The notes beneath the pieces were generated by a model. The model did not search any database. It was not told the DNA's origin and saw nothing but the letters and a program-made list of their open reading frames with translations. Shown in pieces: positions 1-9,208 of a stretch of 40,132 nt of DNA. This DNA is from Candidatus Scalindua sp. Lineage in GTDB: Bacteria > Planctomycetota > Brocadiia > Brocadiales > Scalinduaceae. Location: positions 1 through 40,132 of the forward strand of contig JAIQZU010000013.1 in the NCBI GenBank assembly GCA_021776915.1, given 5' to 3'. The position numbers and the translations under genes are program-made. The stretch's first letter is position 1. Each line of letters opens with the position of its first letter.

Positions 1-75
1 ATGTACAATCTGTTAAACACTTCGAAGATTCATCTTGACCAAACAATGAGAGCATTTGGGAGGAAGAGAGTTAAT

Positions 76-1437
76 TTATTTTAGACTGTACTTTTCCAAT
101 CTGTATATAAGAGTATTTCTTGTAATGCCCAAAAGTTCTGCGGCCCTTGTCTGATTTTGCCTGGATTTTTTCAAGGCATTTATTATCAGCCCCTTTTCTA
201 CTTCCTCAAGTTTAATACCTTCCTCAGGGATTTCCAGTGACATTGGACTATAGAACTGCTTAGTTTTTATGTGTTCAGGTATGTCCTCAGACCCAATCAG
301 ATGGTCTTTTTTCTTTAATACAATTGCCCTTTCAATAATATTTTCAAGTTCTCTTACATTCCCCGGCCAATCATAGCGATTAAGGATCTCAAATACTTCG
401 GGTAGCATCTTACAATTTTCGCTACCATGTTTACTCAAAAAATGTTGTGCAAGTAATGGAATATCATCTTTTCTGTCCCTCAACGGAGGCAGGAGAATAG
501 GTATTACACTAATTCTATAAAATAGATCCTCTCTAAATTTACCCTCTTTAATAGCAGTTTCCAGGGAAATATTGGTTGCTGTAATAACACGTACATCCAC
601 AAAGCTGTTTTGTGTCGCACCAACCTTGTCTATAGACTTTTCCTGAAGTACTCTGAGTAATTTCACCTGCAAGTCCTTATCCATGTCTCCAATCTCGTCC
701 AGGAAAATAGTACCACCATCTGCAGCTTCAAACTTTCCCAATTTATCTTTAATCGCGCCGGTAAAAGCACCTTTTACATACCCGAACATCTCACTCTCCA
801 TTAAATTTTCAGGTATTGCCGAACAATTTACTGTTATAAAAGGCTTCTTTGCCCTTAAACTATTAAAATGTATGGCCCTTGCAATGAACTCCTTGCCAGT
901 CCCGCTCTCTCCCTGCAAATGCACACTGGAATCACTCTTAGCAACTCGTGCAACCAGATCGAAGATACTCTTCATCTTTGAACTGTCACCAATAACATTA
1001 TCAAGTTTAAAACGGTATGCTAGTTCCTGTTTCAGCCTTAAATTTTCTGACATCAAGTTTTGTAAATTCAGGCCCTTCTCTATCATAATTTGCAGCTCAT
1101 CCCTGTCAAAAGGTTTTGTAAGATAGTCATACGCACCCAGTTTCATAGCCTTTACGGCTGTTTCTATGCTACCATAAGCAGTTGTCATAATTACCAGGGC
1201 ATTACTATTAAGTCTTTTTATATTCTCCAATAGTTCTAAGCCATCCATCTTTTCCATCTTTATATCAGTAACCACGATATCCACATCTTCACTCTTAAAA
1301 GTATTCAATGCATCTTCACCATTACTCGCAAGAAGTAATCTATATCCTTTATTGCTAAGGTTATATTCGATGACTCTTCTCAGGCTTTCATCATCATCGG
1401 TTATCAGTATTGTCTTTTTATTTGATGTCACTTTCAA
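76..1437 (-). CDS. NtrC-family sigma54-dependent response regulator
   Basis: This 453-residue protein is a full-length bacterial enhancer-binding activator. An N-terminal receiver domain (about 8-125) has the acidic cluster D14-D16, the predicted phospho-acceptor D58, T85/T86 and K108. The central AAA+ domain (about 147-375) keeps Walker A GESGTGKE (176-183), the sigma54-contacting GAFTGA loop (223-228) and Walker B ending in D247-E248. The C-terminal Fis-type helix-turn-helix lies around 415-452. With every catalytic motif intact it should activate sigma54 promoters when phosphorylated. It lies 43 bases downstream of a histidine kinase on the same strand, its obvious partner, and both follow a metal-efflux pump. 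I infer that the pair controls that operon, but the inducing signal is not visible. The family call is firm; the target genes are inference. Confidence 0.95.
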   Translation of the reverse strand: MKVTSNKKTILITDDDESLRRVIEYNLSNKGYRLLLASNGEDALNTFKSEDVDIVVTDIKMEKMDGLELLENIKRLNSNALVIMTTAYGSIETAVKAMKLGAYDYLTKPFDRDELQIMIEKGLNLQNLMSENLRLKQELAYRFKLDNVIGDSSKMKSIFDLVARVAKSDSSVHLQGESGTGKEFIARAIHFNSLRAKKPFITVNCSAIPENLMESEMFGYVKGAFTGAIKDKLGKFEAADGGTIFLDEIGDMDKDLQVKLLRVLQEKSIDKVGATQNSFVDVRVITATNISLETAIKEGKFREDLFYRISVIPILLPPLRDRKDDIPLLAQHFLSKHGSENCKMLPEVFEILNRYDWPGNVRELENIIERAIVLKKKDHLIGSEDIPEHIKTKQFYSPMSLEIPEEGIKLEEVEKGLIINALKKSRQNQTRAAELLGITRNTLIYRLEKYSLK

Positions 1438-1480
1438 CCTTTACCTAAAATTACTTTGAAATAACAAAAATTACACATGA

Positions 1481-2560
1481 TTATAGATTCCCAATTGGCA
1501 AACTTATGGTAAAACGCGTCCCTTTGTTTTCCTCAGATGTAAATTTAATCTCACCTTTATGACCTTCAAGTATCCTGTAAACGATTGCAAGTCCCAAACC
1601 CGTACCATCCTTCTTGCTGGTATAGAATGGAGTAAACAGGTCATTCTGTTGCTCATTGCTGATTCCTATTCCTGTATCAGATAATGTACATACAATTTCT
1701 GAAGAATTTCGATGAGATTCTACCTCCAGCTCCCCCCCATCAGGCATAGCTTGGACCGCATTAATAATAAGATTCAGAAAAACCTGCTTCATCTGCTCAG
1801 GATCAGCATACACAGATGGAAGATTATCGCCTAAACGTGTCTCAATATTAATCCCGGATCTTTCTATCTGATGTTCGGTTAATTTAAGCACTGATAGGAT
1901 AATGTCATTAATATTTGATAATGTCAGTTTTGGCGGTTTGGGTTTTGCAAAATCGAGAAATCCAACAATAACAGCATCTAATCGATTAACCTCTTTTATG
2001 AGTATCTCTACAAACTCATATTCTTTATCCCCTGGCTTAAATTTATCAGATAAAATCTCAGCAGTCCCTTTAATTGAAGCAAGAGGGTTCCTGACTTCAT
2101 GCGCGATTCCTGCGGAGAGTTTGCCTAACGCGGACAGACGATCTGCATGTCTTAGTTGTTCTTCGGCTTGAGCAAGTACGCCGGCTTGATGCCTCAATTT
2201 AGCAGTTGCATTCATTTGCTCCTGTGAAAGGAAGCCTGTTACAACACCTATTATATGATAAAGAACTATTTCAAGTGTCTTTGGAAGATCATTAGTGAGA
2301 AAACTACCACCCCATTGAAAAATAACATGAGGCAGATAAAAAAAACTTACAACTATCGCACAAGATATGCCACCCTTTAAACCAAACCAGAAGGCAGAGA
2401 GAATAATGGGAACATAATAAAGCCTTCTGTAAATCTCATGGAGACCATGATATTTATGTTCCGTACCCGTAATGTAATGGAAAAGGCTCACACATATAAT
2501 ACATAAAGCCAGTACCGTAATCTTCCAATAATATTTATAATCAACAGTCTTTGAAATCAT
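1481..2560 (-). CDS. Membrane sensor histidine kinase (partner of the NtrC-type regulator)
   Basis: About 359 residues. Roughly four hydrophobic segments in the first 115 residues form a membrane sensor with no large periplasmic domain. A short coiled linker and a HisKA domain follow, with phospho-acceptor His in the motif AGIAHEVRNPLASIKG (H154 from this start), then an HATPase domain with N box (NLIINAVQAM), DTGIGI and GTGLGLAI motifs. No receiver is attached, which fits the separate NtrC-type regulator 43 bases downstream. An in-frame ATG at 2626 would add 22 residues, but that stretch lies inside a dispersed palindromic repeat and reads like repeat-encoded sequence. I therefore prefer the ATG at 2560, which has a weak GGAA upstream. 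The signal sensed may be metal or envelope stress, inferred only from the neighbouring pump genes. Confidence 0.9.
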   Translation of the reverse strand: MISKTVDYKYYWKITVLALCIICVSLFHYITGTEHKYHGLHEIYRRLYYVPIILSAFWFGLKGGISCAIVVSFFYLPHVIFQWGGSFLTNDLPKTLEIVLYHIIGVVTGFLSQEQMNATAKLRHQAGVLAQAEEQLRHADRLSALGKLSAGIAHEVRNPLASIKGTAEILSDKFKPGDKEYEFVEILIKEVNRLDAVIVGFLDFAKPKPPKLTLSNINDIILSVLKLTEHQIERSGINIETRLGDNLPSVYADPEQMKQVFLNLIINAVQAMPDGGELEVESHRNSSEIVCTLSDTGIGISNEQQNDLFTPFYTSKKDGTGLGLAIVYRILEGHKGEIKFTSEENKGTRFTISLPIGNL

Positions 2561-2589
2561 ATATATTCCGCAAGTATAGTATAGTAAGT

Positions 2590-2705
2590 AGGTTGGGTGA
2601 AGCGAAGCGCCTACCCGACTCGTCATTCAGGCGGGCACCCAACAAAACAATCACGATGGGTTCACTTCGTTTCCCCGGTCAAAAAACGCCGAGGACTTTA
2701 ACCCA
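2590..2705. repeat. Composite palindromic repeat carrying two tiny nested repeats
   Basis: The spacer between the pump and kinase genes is built from repeats. A REP-like hairpin sequence (GGTTGGGTGAAGCGAAGCG at about 2591-2609, CACCCAAC at 2636-2643, GATGGGTTCACTTCGTTT and AACCCATCCTACG on the far side) is broken twice. One break is a GC-rich 28-bp element at 2610-2637. The other is a 27-28-bp element at 2673-2700 whose reverse complement begins AAGTCCTCGGCG and ends CCGGGGA. Removing the second element restores a continuous GGATGGGTTA-AACGAAGTGAACCCATC arm. Both inserted elements recur elsewhere in the window. The block could affect mRNA stability between pump and regulator genes. Confidence 0.7.
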
Positions 2706-2707
2706 TC

Positions 2708-5700
2708 CTACGCATGCCCGGTGAATTTGGCATCTTTAATATGATGTTTGATCTTCCACTCCTGAACAGAACAATAGAGTACAGGGACAATGAGCATGGT
2801 CATGATTTCGATCAACATGCCCCCGAAACTGGGAATGGCCATCGGCACCATAATATCAGAGCCGCGTCCGGTTGAGGTCAGGACGGGAATCAATGCAAGG
2901 ATTGTAGTTGCAGTCGTCATCAAGCAGGGACGCACCCTCCTTAATCCAGCCGCAATAGTAGCCTTTCTGGCATCTTCACGTGAGGTAATATCCCGTTTCC
3001 AGAAACTCTGATCCAGGTATGTTGTAATTACCACTCCGTCATCGGAGGCAATCCCAAACAGGGCAAGAAACCCCACCCAGACAGCAACGCTCATGTTAAT
3101 AGTGTGTACCTGGAATAGTTCTCTCATGTTCGTTCCAAACACTTCAAAGTTTAAGAACCATGGTTCCCCGTACATCCAGAGCATCAGGAATCCACCTGAC
3201 CAGGCAATCAATATGCCGCTGAAAACAAGTGAAGTGGTGATGGTAGATTTGAACTGAAGATATAAAATTATAAAGATAATGAACAGTGCCAATGGCAAAA
3301 CAATTGAAAGTGTTTTCTGTGAGCGTATCTGATTCTCGTAACTTCCCGCGAACGTGTAACTGACCCCGGGTGGGATGATAAACTCTCCGCTTTCAACCTT
3401 CTGTCTCAAATAACGTTGGCACTCTTCGACGACATCCACTTCGGGACGCCCCTCTTTCATATCGAAGAGCACATAACCCACAAGAAAGGTATCCTCACTC
3501 TTTATTACCTGGGGTCCCCGCACATAATTAATGTCCGCAACCTGTTCTATCGGGATCTGCGTGCCATCCGGAGCTGCGACAAGGATACGGCCGAGTGTCT
3601 CTATTTGATCCCGCAATTCCCGCAAGTATCGGACTCTAACCGGATACCGCTCACGTCCCTCAACGGTTGTCGTAATGCGGCGTCCACCGATAGCAATCTC
3701 GATCACATCCTGAACCTGACGTATTTTGAGTCCGTAACGCGCAATAGCCACTCTATCAAAATCAATCTCGATGTACGGCTTACCGACTATGCGGTCCGCA
3801 ATGACTGCCGGAGCTTCGACACTGGGCACTTCCTTCAAAAATCGTTCAACATCCAGAGAAACCTTCTCAATTGTCTCGAGGTCAGGACCCTTGACCTTGA
3901 CGCCCATCGGGGCCCGCATACCACTCTGAAGCATCACAATCCGTGCAGCAATAGGCTGAAGCTTCGGTGCAGAGGTAGTGCCGGGAATCTGCGCCGCATC
4001 GACTATCTCTTTCCATATATCGTCCGGTGACTTGATGTGTTCGCGCCATTGCCGATACGGTTTTCCCTTCGGATCTGCGATCAGTTTTCCATCATGATCG
4101 CGGACAAACTCCTGCCTATTCTCATCAAATCTGAATTTGATGCGATGGCCCTCTTTATCGGTAATGTACTCCGGCTTATAATTGATTACGGTTTCGATCA
4201 TTGAAAGTGGAGCCGGGTCCAACGGGCTTTCAATCCTGCCCAGCTTGCCCACTGCCGTATCCACTTCCGGAATAGAAGAGAGTTGCTTGTCCTGAAACTG
4301 CAGAACATCAAGAACCTCACTTATAGAGGCATGCGGCATAGTGGTCGGCATGTAGAGGTATGATCCTTCATCCAGCGGGGGCATGAATTCCTTACCGAAC
4401 CCTGGAAATACGTTAGATGCACTCTTCCATATTGTTGTACTACGAATTGTGCCCGGAACGAAACCGAACACACGATCAAATCCCATCCATGCACAGACTC
4501 CCAATAGCATGATAAACATTGGCGCTAACAAGAAAAGCTTCTTATGATTCAGGCACCATCTGAGGATAGGGGCGTACAGGAATTGTTGAAATATCTGAAA
4601 AAAGATTAACAAACCTCCTATCAGAGTCACAACGAATACAAGATTACGCAACATGCCTTTTTCCGGGCCAAGTGGAAGCCAGTGATTAGACAGGATAATC
4701 CCTACCAATAGGGCTGAGGCAATAATGACTACCCATTTCCCATAACTTCTCATGTGAGCCGGCAAGTAGTCTTCTGCCAGATGATAGGCCCCCAGGGCAA
4801 CAATGATAAGACCGGCCCACCAGGCAAACCAGATACCGATGACTACACCGACGGCAATCAGTCCAGACAGGAAGAATTGTTTCAGCCTTTTAGACCGAAT
4901 ACGAGCTGAGAAAAGGATGTGGGCTGCCGGGGGGATGATGGTTAACGCTACTATAACCGAAGAGAAGAGAGCAAAGGTCTTGGTAAAAGCCAGTGGTTTG
5001 AACAATTTTCCTTCGGCGCCGATCATCGCAAAAACAGGCAGGAAGCTGACGATTGTAGTAGAGACAGCAGTCAGTACAGCGCCAGAGACTTCCCTGGTCG
5101 CCCGGAATATTACTTCCAGCCGATCCTCATCAGGATCGGCCTCTTCCAGGTGTCTAAGTATATTTTCACACATGATGATACCCATATCGACCATGGTGCC
5201 GATGGCTATGGCTATACCGGACAGGGCTACGATATTGGCATCCACGCCAAAGGTCTTCATAGCAATGAAGCACATCAGCACGGCAATTGGAAGCAGAGCG
5301 CTGATCAAGATGGAGCTCCGAAGATGCATCACCAACACAATCACAACGATGATTGTCACGAGGATTTCCTCGGTAAGCGCTGTATTTAATGTGCCCAGCG
5401 TCTCATAGATAAGGCCTGTGCGGTCGTAGTATGGCACCACGGTTACGTGACTGGTATTTATCCAGGCAGGCCAATCCTCGCGTGGATTTGTATGCAGCCA
5501 CTTCAGCCAATCCTCATTGTTCAATTCTACGCTGTTGAAGGCGTCAAAACCTTTGGCAGACGCAAAGGCTTCAATCTCAGCACGCGTTGTCTTTTTATAG
5601 TCAACAACCGCCTTAGTCGGGAGGCCGGGTGAAATTTCATCAATCTTTTTCTTGACGTTCTTTATGGCCTGCAACGGGTTGAACCCGTAGCGAACTACAA

Positions 5701-6664
5701 CGCTGCCACCGCTTGCCTCTGCCCCTCCTTTGTCAAGGGCGCCTCGACGCAGAGCGGGTCCCAACGTAACCTTCGCGACATCCTTGACGTAAATGGGAAT
5801 ATTCTCGTTGACCGTAACTACTGACATTTCTATGTCACTGACCTTTTCGATGAAACCCAGACCGCGTATTATATACTCTACCTTGTTTACTTCAATAGTA
5901 CGGGCGCCAACATCAATGTTAGACATGCGGACCGCCATGAAGATGTCTTCCAGGGAGACCCGGGCAGCCCGCATAGCGTCCGGGTCTACGTCGATCTGAT
6001 ACTCCTGCACATAACCGCCAATAGAAGCCACCTCACTGATTCCCTCGGCAGCCAGCAGAAAATACCTGACATACCAGTCCTGGATTGTCCGAAGCTCATT
6101 CAAATCCCATCCGCCAATCGGATTCCCATCGGGATCACGCCCTTCGAGTGTATACCAGTAAATCTGGCCTAACGCGGTAGCATCAGGCCCAAGGGCCGGT
6201 TGAACCCCTTCAGGCAGGGTCCCCGCAGGAAGGCTGTTCAGCTTTTCAAGCACCCTTGTTCTCGACCAGTAGAATTCAATGTCTTCTTTGAAAATGATGT
6301 AGATAGAGGAAAACCCGAAGAATGAGTAACTACGGATGGTCTTAACTCCCGGAACACCAAGCAGAGAAACGGTCAACGGATAGGTAATCTGGTCTTCGAC
6401 GTCTTGCGGTGAACGCCCTATCCATTCAGTAAAGACAATCTGCTGATTTTCACCGATATCAGGGATGGCGTCAACCGGAACCGGATTTCGCGGCAGGCCG
6501 CCAATCTTCCAATCGAACGGCGCCACCAACACGCCCCATCCTATTACCGCAAGCACAATTAAAGCCACAATGAGTTTATTCTCAAGACAGAATCGAACTA
6601 TTTTGTCGAGTATCGTTATCTTTTCCCCGGAAGCAGGTTTCACTGGCGGACGGTGATCACTCAT
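2708..6664 (-). CDS. cusA: CusA/CzcA-family heavy-metal RND efflux pump (oversized)
   Basis: Inner-membrane proton-driven RND transporter of the heavy-metal efflux class, likely exporting Cu(I)/Ag(I) given the CusB-like partner. From the chosen start it has 1318 residues, against about 1040-1050 for E. coli CusA. Visible family features are an N-terminal TM helix, the porter segment with AIPDIGENQQ, the TM4 stretch IAIAIGTMVDMGIIMCEN with its intramembrane acid, and a second-half GIASDDGVVITTYLD motif. Extra length comes from inserts near residues 365-415, 600-715 (about four added hydrophobic segments) and 840-895. Start choice: ATG at 6664 has AAGGGGG about 8 bases upstream and overlaps the adaptor stop as ATGAGTGA, typical of translational coupling. 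TTG 6691 and ATG 6688 are alternatives. No outer-membrane channel gene lies nearby. Metal specificity is inferred. Confidence 0.93.
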   Translation of the reverse strand: MSDHRPPVKPASGEKITILDKIVRFCLENKLIVALIVLAVIGWGVLVAPFDWKIGGLPRNPVPVDAIPDIGENQQIVFTEWIGRSPQDVEDQITYPLTVSLLGVPGVKTIRSYSFFGFSSIYIIFKEDIEFYWSRTRVLEKLNSLPAGTLPEGVQPALGPDATALGQIYWYTLEGRDPDGNPIGGWDLNELRTIQDWYVRYFLLAAEGISEVASIGGYVQEYQIDVDPDAMRAARVSLEDIFMAVRMSNIDVGARTIEVNKVEYIIRGLGFIEKVSDIEMSVVTVNENIPIYVKDVAKVTLGPALRRGALDKGGAEASGGSVVVRYGFNPLQAIKNVKKKIDEISPGLPTKAVVDYKKTTRAEIEAFASAKGFDAFNSVELNNEDWLKWLHTNPREDWPAWINTSHVTVVPYYDRTGLIYETLGTLNTALTEEILVTIIVVIVLVMHLRSSILISALLPIAVLMCFIAMKTFGVDANIVALSGIAIAIGTMVDMGIIMCENILRHLEEADPDEDRLEVIFRATREVSGAVLTAVSTTIVSFLPVFAMIGAEGKLFKPLAFTKTFALFSSVIVALTIIPPAAHILFSARIRSKRLKQFFLSGLIAVGVVIGIWFAWWAGLIIVALGAYHLAEDYLPAHMRSYGKWVVIIASALLVGIILSNHWLPLGPEKGMLRNLVFVVTLIGGLLIFFQIFQQFLYAPILRWCLNHKKLFLLAPMFIMLLGVCAWMGFDRVFGFVPGTIRSTTIWKSASNVFPGFGKEFMPPLDEGSYLYMPTTMPHASISEVLDVLQFQDKQLSSIPEVDTAVGKLGRIESPLDPAPLSMIETVINYKPEYITDKEGHRIKFRFDENRQEFVRDHDGKLIADPKGKPYRQWREHIKSPDDIWKEIVDAAQIPGTTSAPKLQPIAARIVMLQSGMRAPMGVKVKGPDLETIEKVSLDVERFLKEVPSVEAPAVIADRIVGKPYIEIDFDRVAIARYGLKIRQVQDVIEIAIGGRRITTTVEGRERYPVRVRYLRELRDQIETLGRILVAAPDGTQIPIEQVADINYVRGPQVIKSEDTFLVGYVLFDMKEGRPEVDVVEECQRYLRQKVESGEFIIPPGVSYTFAGSYENQIRSQKTLSIVLPLALFIIFIILYLQFKSTITTSLVFSGILIAWSGGFLMLWMYGEPWFLNFEVFGTNMRELFQVHTINMSVAVWVGFLALFGIASDDGVVITTYLDQSFWKRDITSREDARKATIAAGLRRVRPCLMTTATTILALIPVLTSTGRGSDIMVPMAIPSFGGMLIEIMTMLIVPVLYCSVQEWKIKHHIKDAKFTGHA

Positions 6665-9104
6665 GATGATGTTCCCCCTTATGCTCATCAACTTTTTCGC
6701 CTGTCTGCGTGCCAGCCTGTGTTTCGGGCGCAGACAGGCTACGCACAGGCAGGTCAGAGATTAATTCTACCCTGTCAGCACACTTCAGCATAGCCTGGCC
6801 AAAATATGGATTGCTGACCTGTTTTTGCTCCTGCAACCACATTGCTCCTTTGCCGCCAAAAACCATTGGACAATGCATCTGGTAAACGGTCCCGAATCTA
6901 TCCGGACCAAAGGTGTTAATCAACAACAAAAGTTCATCGGAAAGTAAGGAAAAGTTTTCACGAATCGATTCCAGATCCTCCGACTGACCCATGCGTTGCA
7001 ATATCTGAACGAGATTGGAATATTCTTTCTTCCATACCTGATAAACATCTTCAACAAGGGGTTCAGAGTTTACCGAGGATAAAGATGTTTGAAAATGTGC
7101 AATAGATTGCTGTGCGGATGAAAAATTATCACTGGCAAGGGTCTGTTGAAGTGATAGATATGCCTCCCATAGTTTGACGAGTTGTGACTGAAACGCAGCG
7201 GGAACTTCCAGATGCTGAGATAGTTGCGGCCTTTGAGCATCATGCGATGTCCCGAACTGTTCACGCACTCGACTCATATTCTTTGTCAACACCTTAAACA
7301 CACGGTTAGCATCTCTAAACGTTTTTACATCACGGCCTTCCACGGCATCGTTGTTCAATAGCATAGAAAGCTCATCCCACAGCATGCGAAGGTGTCCGGA
7401 TAGAATACTCCCGTCAACTTTATTGAGGATTTCACCAAAAACTTGAAACTCCTCGTGAAAAAGGTTAATGTCATTCAATTTGACTACCTTTGCTATTGCC
7501 TCGTAGGCCGATTCCAGCTTCTGCAACTGACTGAGGAATTCTGCCGGGACACCACCAGGAGCCATCGTTTTCTCCTGTCCGGTTTCGGCGGGTTTTGCAC
7601 CGGCGCCATGCTGATGCCCTCCGCCTCCGCCTCCCTCCGGCGTCATCATGCTTGGTTTAGCCTGGATCTGGACGGCGCTGTCGATCTTGAAATTTCCATT
7701 GGTAACTACCATTTCGCCTTCTTTCAACCCGCTTCGAACCAGGTAATAATCGCCGGCCCGCGGCCCAAGTACTATCTCTCGCCCTTCGAAAGTGGGCTGG
7801 TCAGTACCGGGAAGCTCTACATATACAATAGCCCTGGTACCGGTCACCAATGCGGCTGTGACAGGAATTACTAAAGGCTTAGACTTATCATCAGCATCAA
7901 CTGCAACATAACCAAGTGATTCAGCGCGCACCAGTGGCATGCCGCAAATATCACACTCACCTGGGTTATCTTTGACAATCTCCGGGTGCATTGGAGATAT
8001 CCATTTTCCGACCAAATGCGGATCTACAACTCTTCCACCGGTTGAAATCTGTGTTCGAACAACTCCATTCACAAACATTTCAGGTTTAAGTTTGCCTGAA
8101 AGGTTGGGCACATTAACCCTCACTTTCACTGTACGGGTTTTTTCATTCAGTACCGGTTCGATAAAGGCTATCCTCCCAACAAACTCCTCGCCTGGATAAG
8201 CCACTGTTGTAAAAATGATTTCCTGGCCATATCTTAACCACACGAGATCTGACTCATAAGCATCCAGCATAACCCATACTTGATTCAAATCGGCAATCTT
8301 GTAAATACGGTCACCTACATTAACGTAATCTCCTTCCTGGCGGTTTTTCTGAATCACAATACCGCTCATGGGGGAGTATACCGTTAAATGGTCAAACGGC
8401 TTTTCACTCTCCTCAATTTCCTTTATCTGCTCCTTACTCATTCCCCACAACCGCAATCTTTCCCGAACAGGCTCAACCAAATCAGCAACATCAGGAAAGA
8501 TTGAATTATCTCCTACTCGTCCTCGTACCCGTTTCAAAACCTGGATCAACTCATCCTGTGTGGAGTAGAGATCAGGACTGTAAATGTAGACCATATGGTC
8601 GCCTTTCTTTACCGCCACACCGGTATAGTCCACGTAGAGACGATCTAAACGGCCTGATATCCAGGCAGTAATATATCCCAGCCTGGTCTCATCAAAATCA
8701 ACCTTCCCCACCATCCTTACCTCGGCAGTTGCGTAGCGCCGTTCAACAGGCGTAGTCTGTATATTCATCATTGCGCGAGCGGCATCACTGATCACGATCT
8801 GCCGCGAACCTTCAGTTTTCTTTTCCTTTCTTGTGGAAGTAACCGGAATAAGGTCCATCCCGCATATTGGACATTTCCCTGGATTTTGCTTCTGAATATT
8901 TGGATGCATGCTGCAAGTCCAGAAAAGTATCTTGCTGTCAGGTGTATCAATTGATACCGTCGTCTCACCGGGACCTCCACCACTCTTTATGAGCAGGCCG
9001 ATAACTAATCCTGTTATAAAGATAGCAGCAAAAACTGAGACAACTCCCCATCTTGTCTTTAAGATATTACCTTTGTCCTTTGATGAATTTGATAGGTTTC
9101 TCAT
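6657..9104 (-). CDS. cusB: CusB-like periplasmic adaptor with two heavy-metal-binding motifs and DUF3347-type tail
   Basis: An 815-residue membrane-fusion protein for the adjacent RND pump, twice the usual adaptor length. A TM anchor lies at about 18-40. A YHS-like heavy-metal-binding motif follows (C64-S-M-H-P ... C78-P-I-C81-G-M). The adaptor core with barrel-sandwich and beta-barrel segments runs from about 100 to 350. A second metal motif (SPMHP ... C384-D-I-C387-G-M) interrupts the C-terminal adaptor part. A Gly/His linker at 491-500 leads to two tandem helical repeats (about 522-570 and 635-685), then a DUF3347 signature (C745-P-M, WL, NPYFG 765-769, C775) and a His-rich end. The start has AAGGA 8 bases upstream. 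The stop overlaps the pump start by 8 bases. The multiple Met/Cys/His sites suggest periplasmic Cu/Ag capture and hand-off; this is inferred from family knowledge. Confidence 0.93.
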   Translation of the reverse strand: MRNLSNSSKDKGNILKTRWGVVSVFAAIFITGLVIGLLIKSGGGPGETTVSIDTPDSKILFWTCSMHPNIQKQNPGKCPICGMDLIPVTSTRKEKKTEGSRQIVISDAARAMMNIQTTPVERRYATAEVRMVGKVDFDETRLGYITAWISGRLDRLYVDYTGVAVKKGDHMVYIYSPDLYSTQDELIQVLKRVRGRVGDNSIFPDVADLVEPVRERLRLWGMSKEQIKEIEESEKPFDHLTVYSPMSGIVIQKNRQEGDYVNVGDRIYKIADLNQVWVMLDAYESDLVWLRYGQEIIFTTVAYPGEEFVGRIAFIEPVLNEKTRTVKVRVNVPNLSGKLKPEMFVNGVVRTQISTGGRVVDPHLVGKWISPMHPEIVKDNPGECDICGMPLVRAESLGYVAVDADDKSKPLVIPVTAALVTGTRAIVYVELPGTDQPTFEGREIVLGPRAGDYYLVRSGLKEGEMVVTNGNFKIDSAVQIQAKPSMMTPEGGGGGGHQHGAGAKPAETGQEKTMAPGGVPAEFLSQLQKLESAYEAIAKVVKLNDINLFHEEFQVFGEILNKVDGSILSGHLRMLWDELSMLLNNDAVEGRDVKTFRDANRVFKVLTKNMSRVREQFGTSHDAQRPQLSQHLEVPAAFQSQLVKLWEAYLSLQQTLASDNFSSAQQSIAHFQTSLSSVNSEPLVEDVYQVWKKEYSNLVQILQRMGQSEDLESIRENFSLLSDELLLLINTFGPDRFGTVYQMHCPMVFGGKGAMWLQEQKQVSNPYFGQAMLKCADRVELISDLPVRSLSAPETQAGTQTGEKVDEHKGEHHHE
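6699..6739. repeat. Perfect 11-bp inverted repeat inside the adaptor coding region
   Basis: GCCTGTCTGCG at 6699-6709 is matched exactly by CGCAGACAGGC at 6729-6739 across a 19-base loop. Partial extra copies of the arm (GCCTGT 6715-6720, ACAGGC 6745-6750) lie beside it. It encodes the low-complexity part of the adaptor tail just after the DUF3347 region. This looks like a small palindromic repeat tolerated within a gene, not a conserved protein segment. Confidence 0.6.
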
Positions 9105-9125
9105 TTTTTTATCCTTAAAAATGTC

Positions 9126-9146
9126 ACCCTGAACTTGATTCAGGGT
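9126..9146. repeat. Short hairpin repeat
   Basis: ACCCTGAA (9126-9133) and TTCAGGGT (9139-9146) form a perfect 8-bp stem around a five-base loop just upstream of the adaptor gene. There is no T-run on either side, so a rho-independent terminator is unlikely. Hairpins of this type are common dispersed repeats in many genomes. Confidence 0.6.
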
Positions 9147-9179
9147 ATCTTAACATATTGATATATATAGGTTCCGAAA

Positions 9180-9208
9180 CCTGTCCGACTCAGCCACTCA
9201 GGCGGGCA
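9180..9208. repeat. GC-rich tiny repeat, family B (copy 2)
   Basis: A 29-bp GC-rich stretch in AT-rich surroundings that starts CCTGTCCGACTC and ends CAGGCGGGCA. It aligns almost base for base with the element at 2610-2637, with one base longer spacing. Related, more diverged copies lie at 29090-29116 and 39016-39042. Confidence 0.6.

Noticed and set aside
1-84. Short ORF at the left edge ending in TAG
   Set aside because: It overlaps the 3' end of the NtrC-type gene, has only 27 codons in view and shows no protein pattern.
3416-4030. 204-codon plus-strand ORF inside the pump gene
   Set aside because: It lies opposite a strongly matching RND pump sequence and has no recognisable domain; a shadow of the real gene. 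The same applies to the ORF at 4803-5408.
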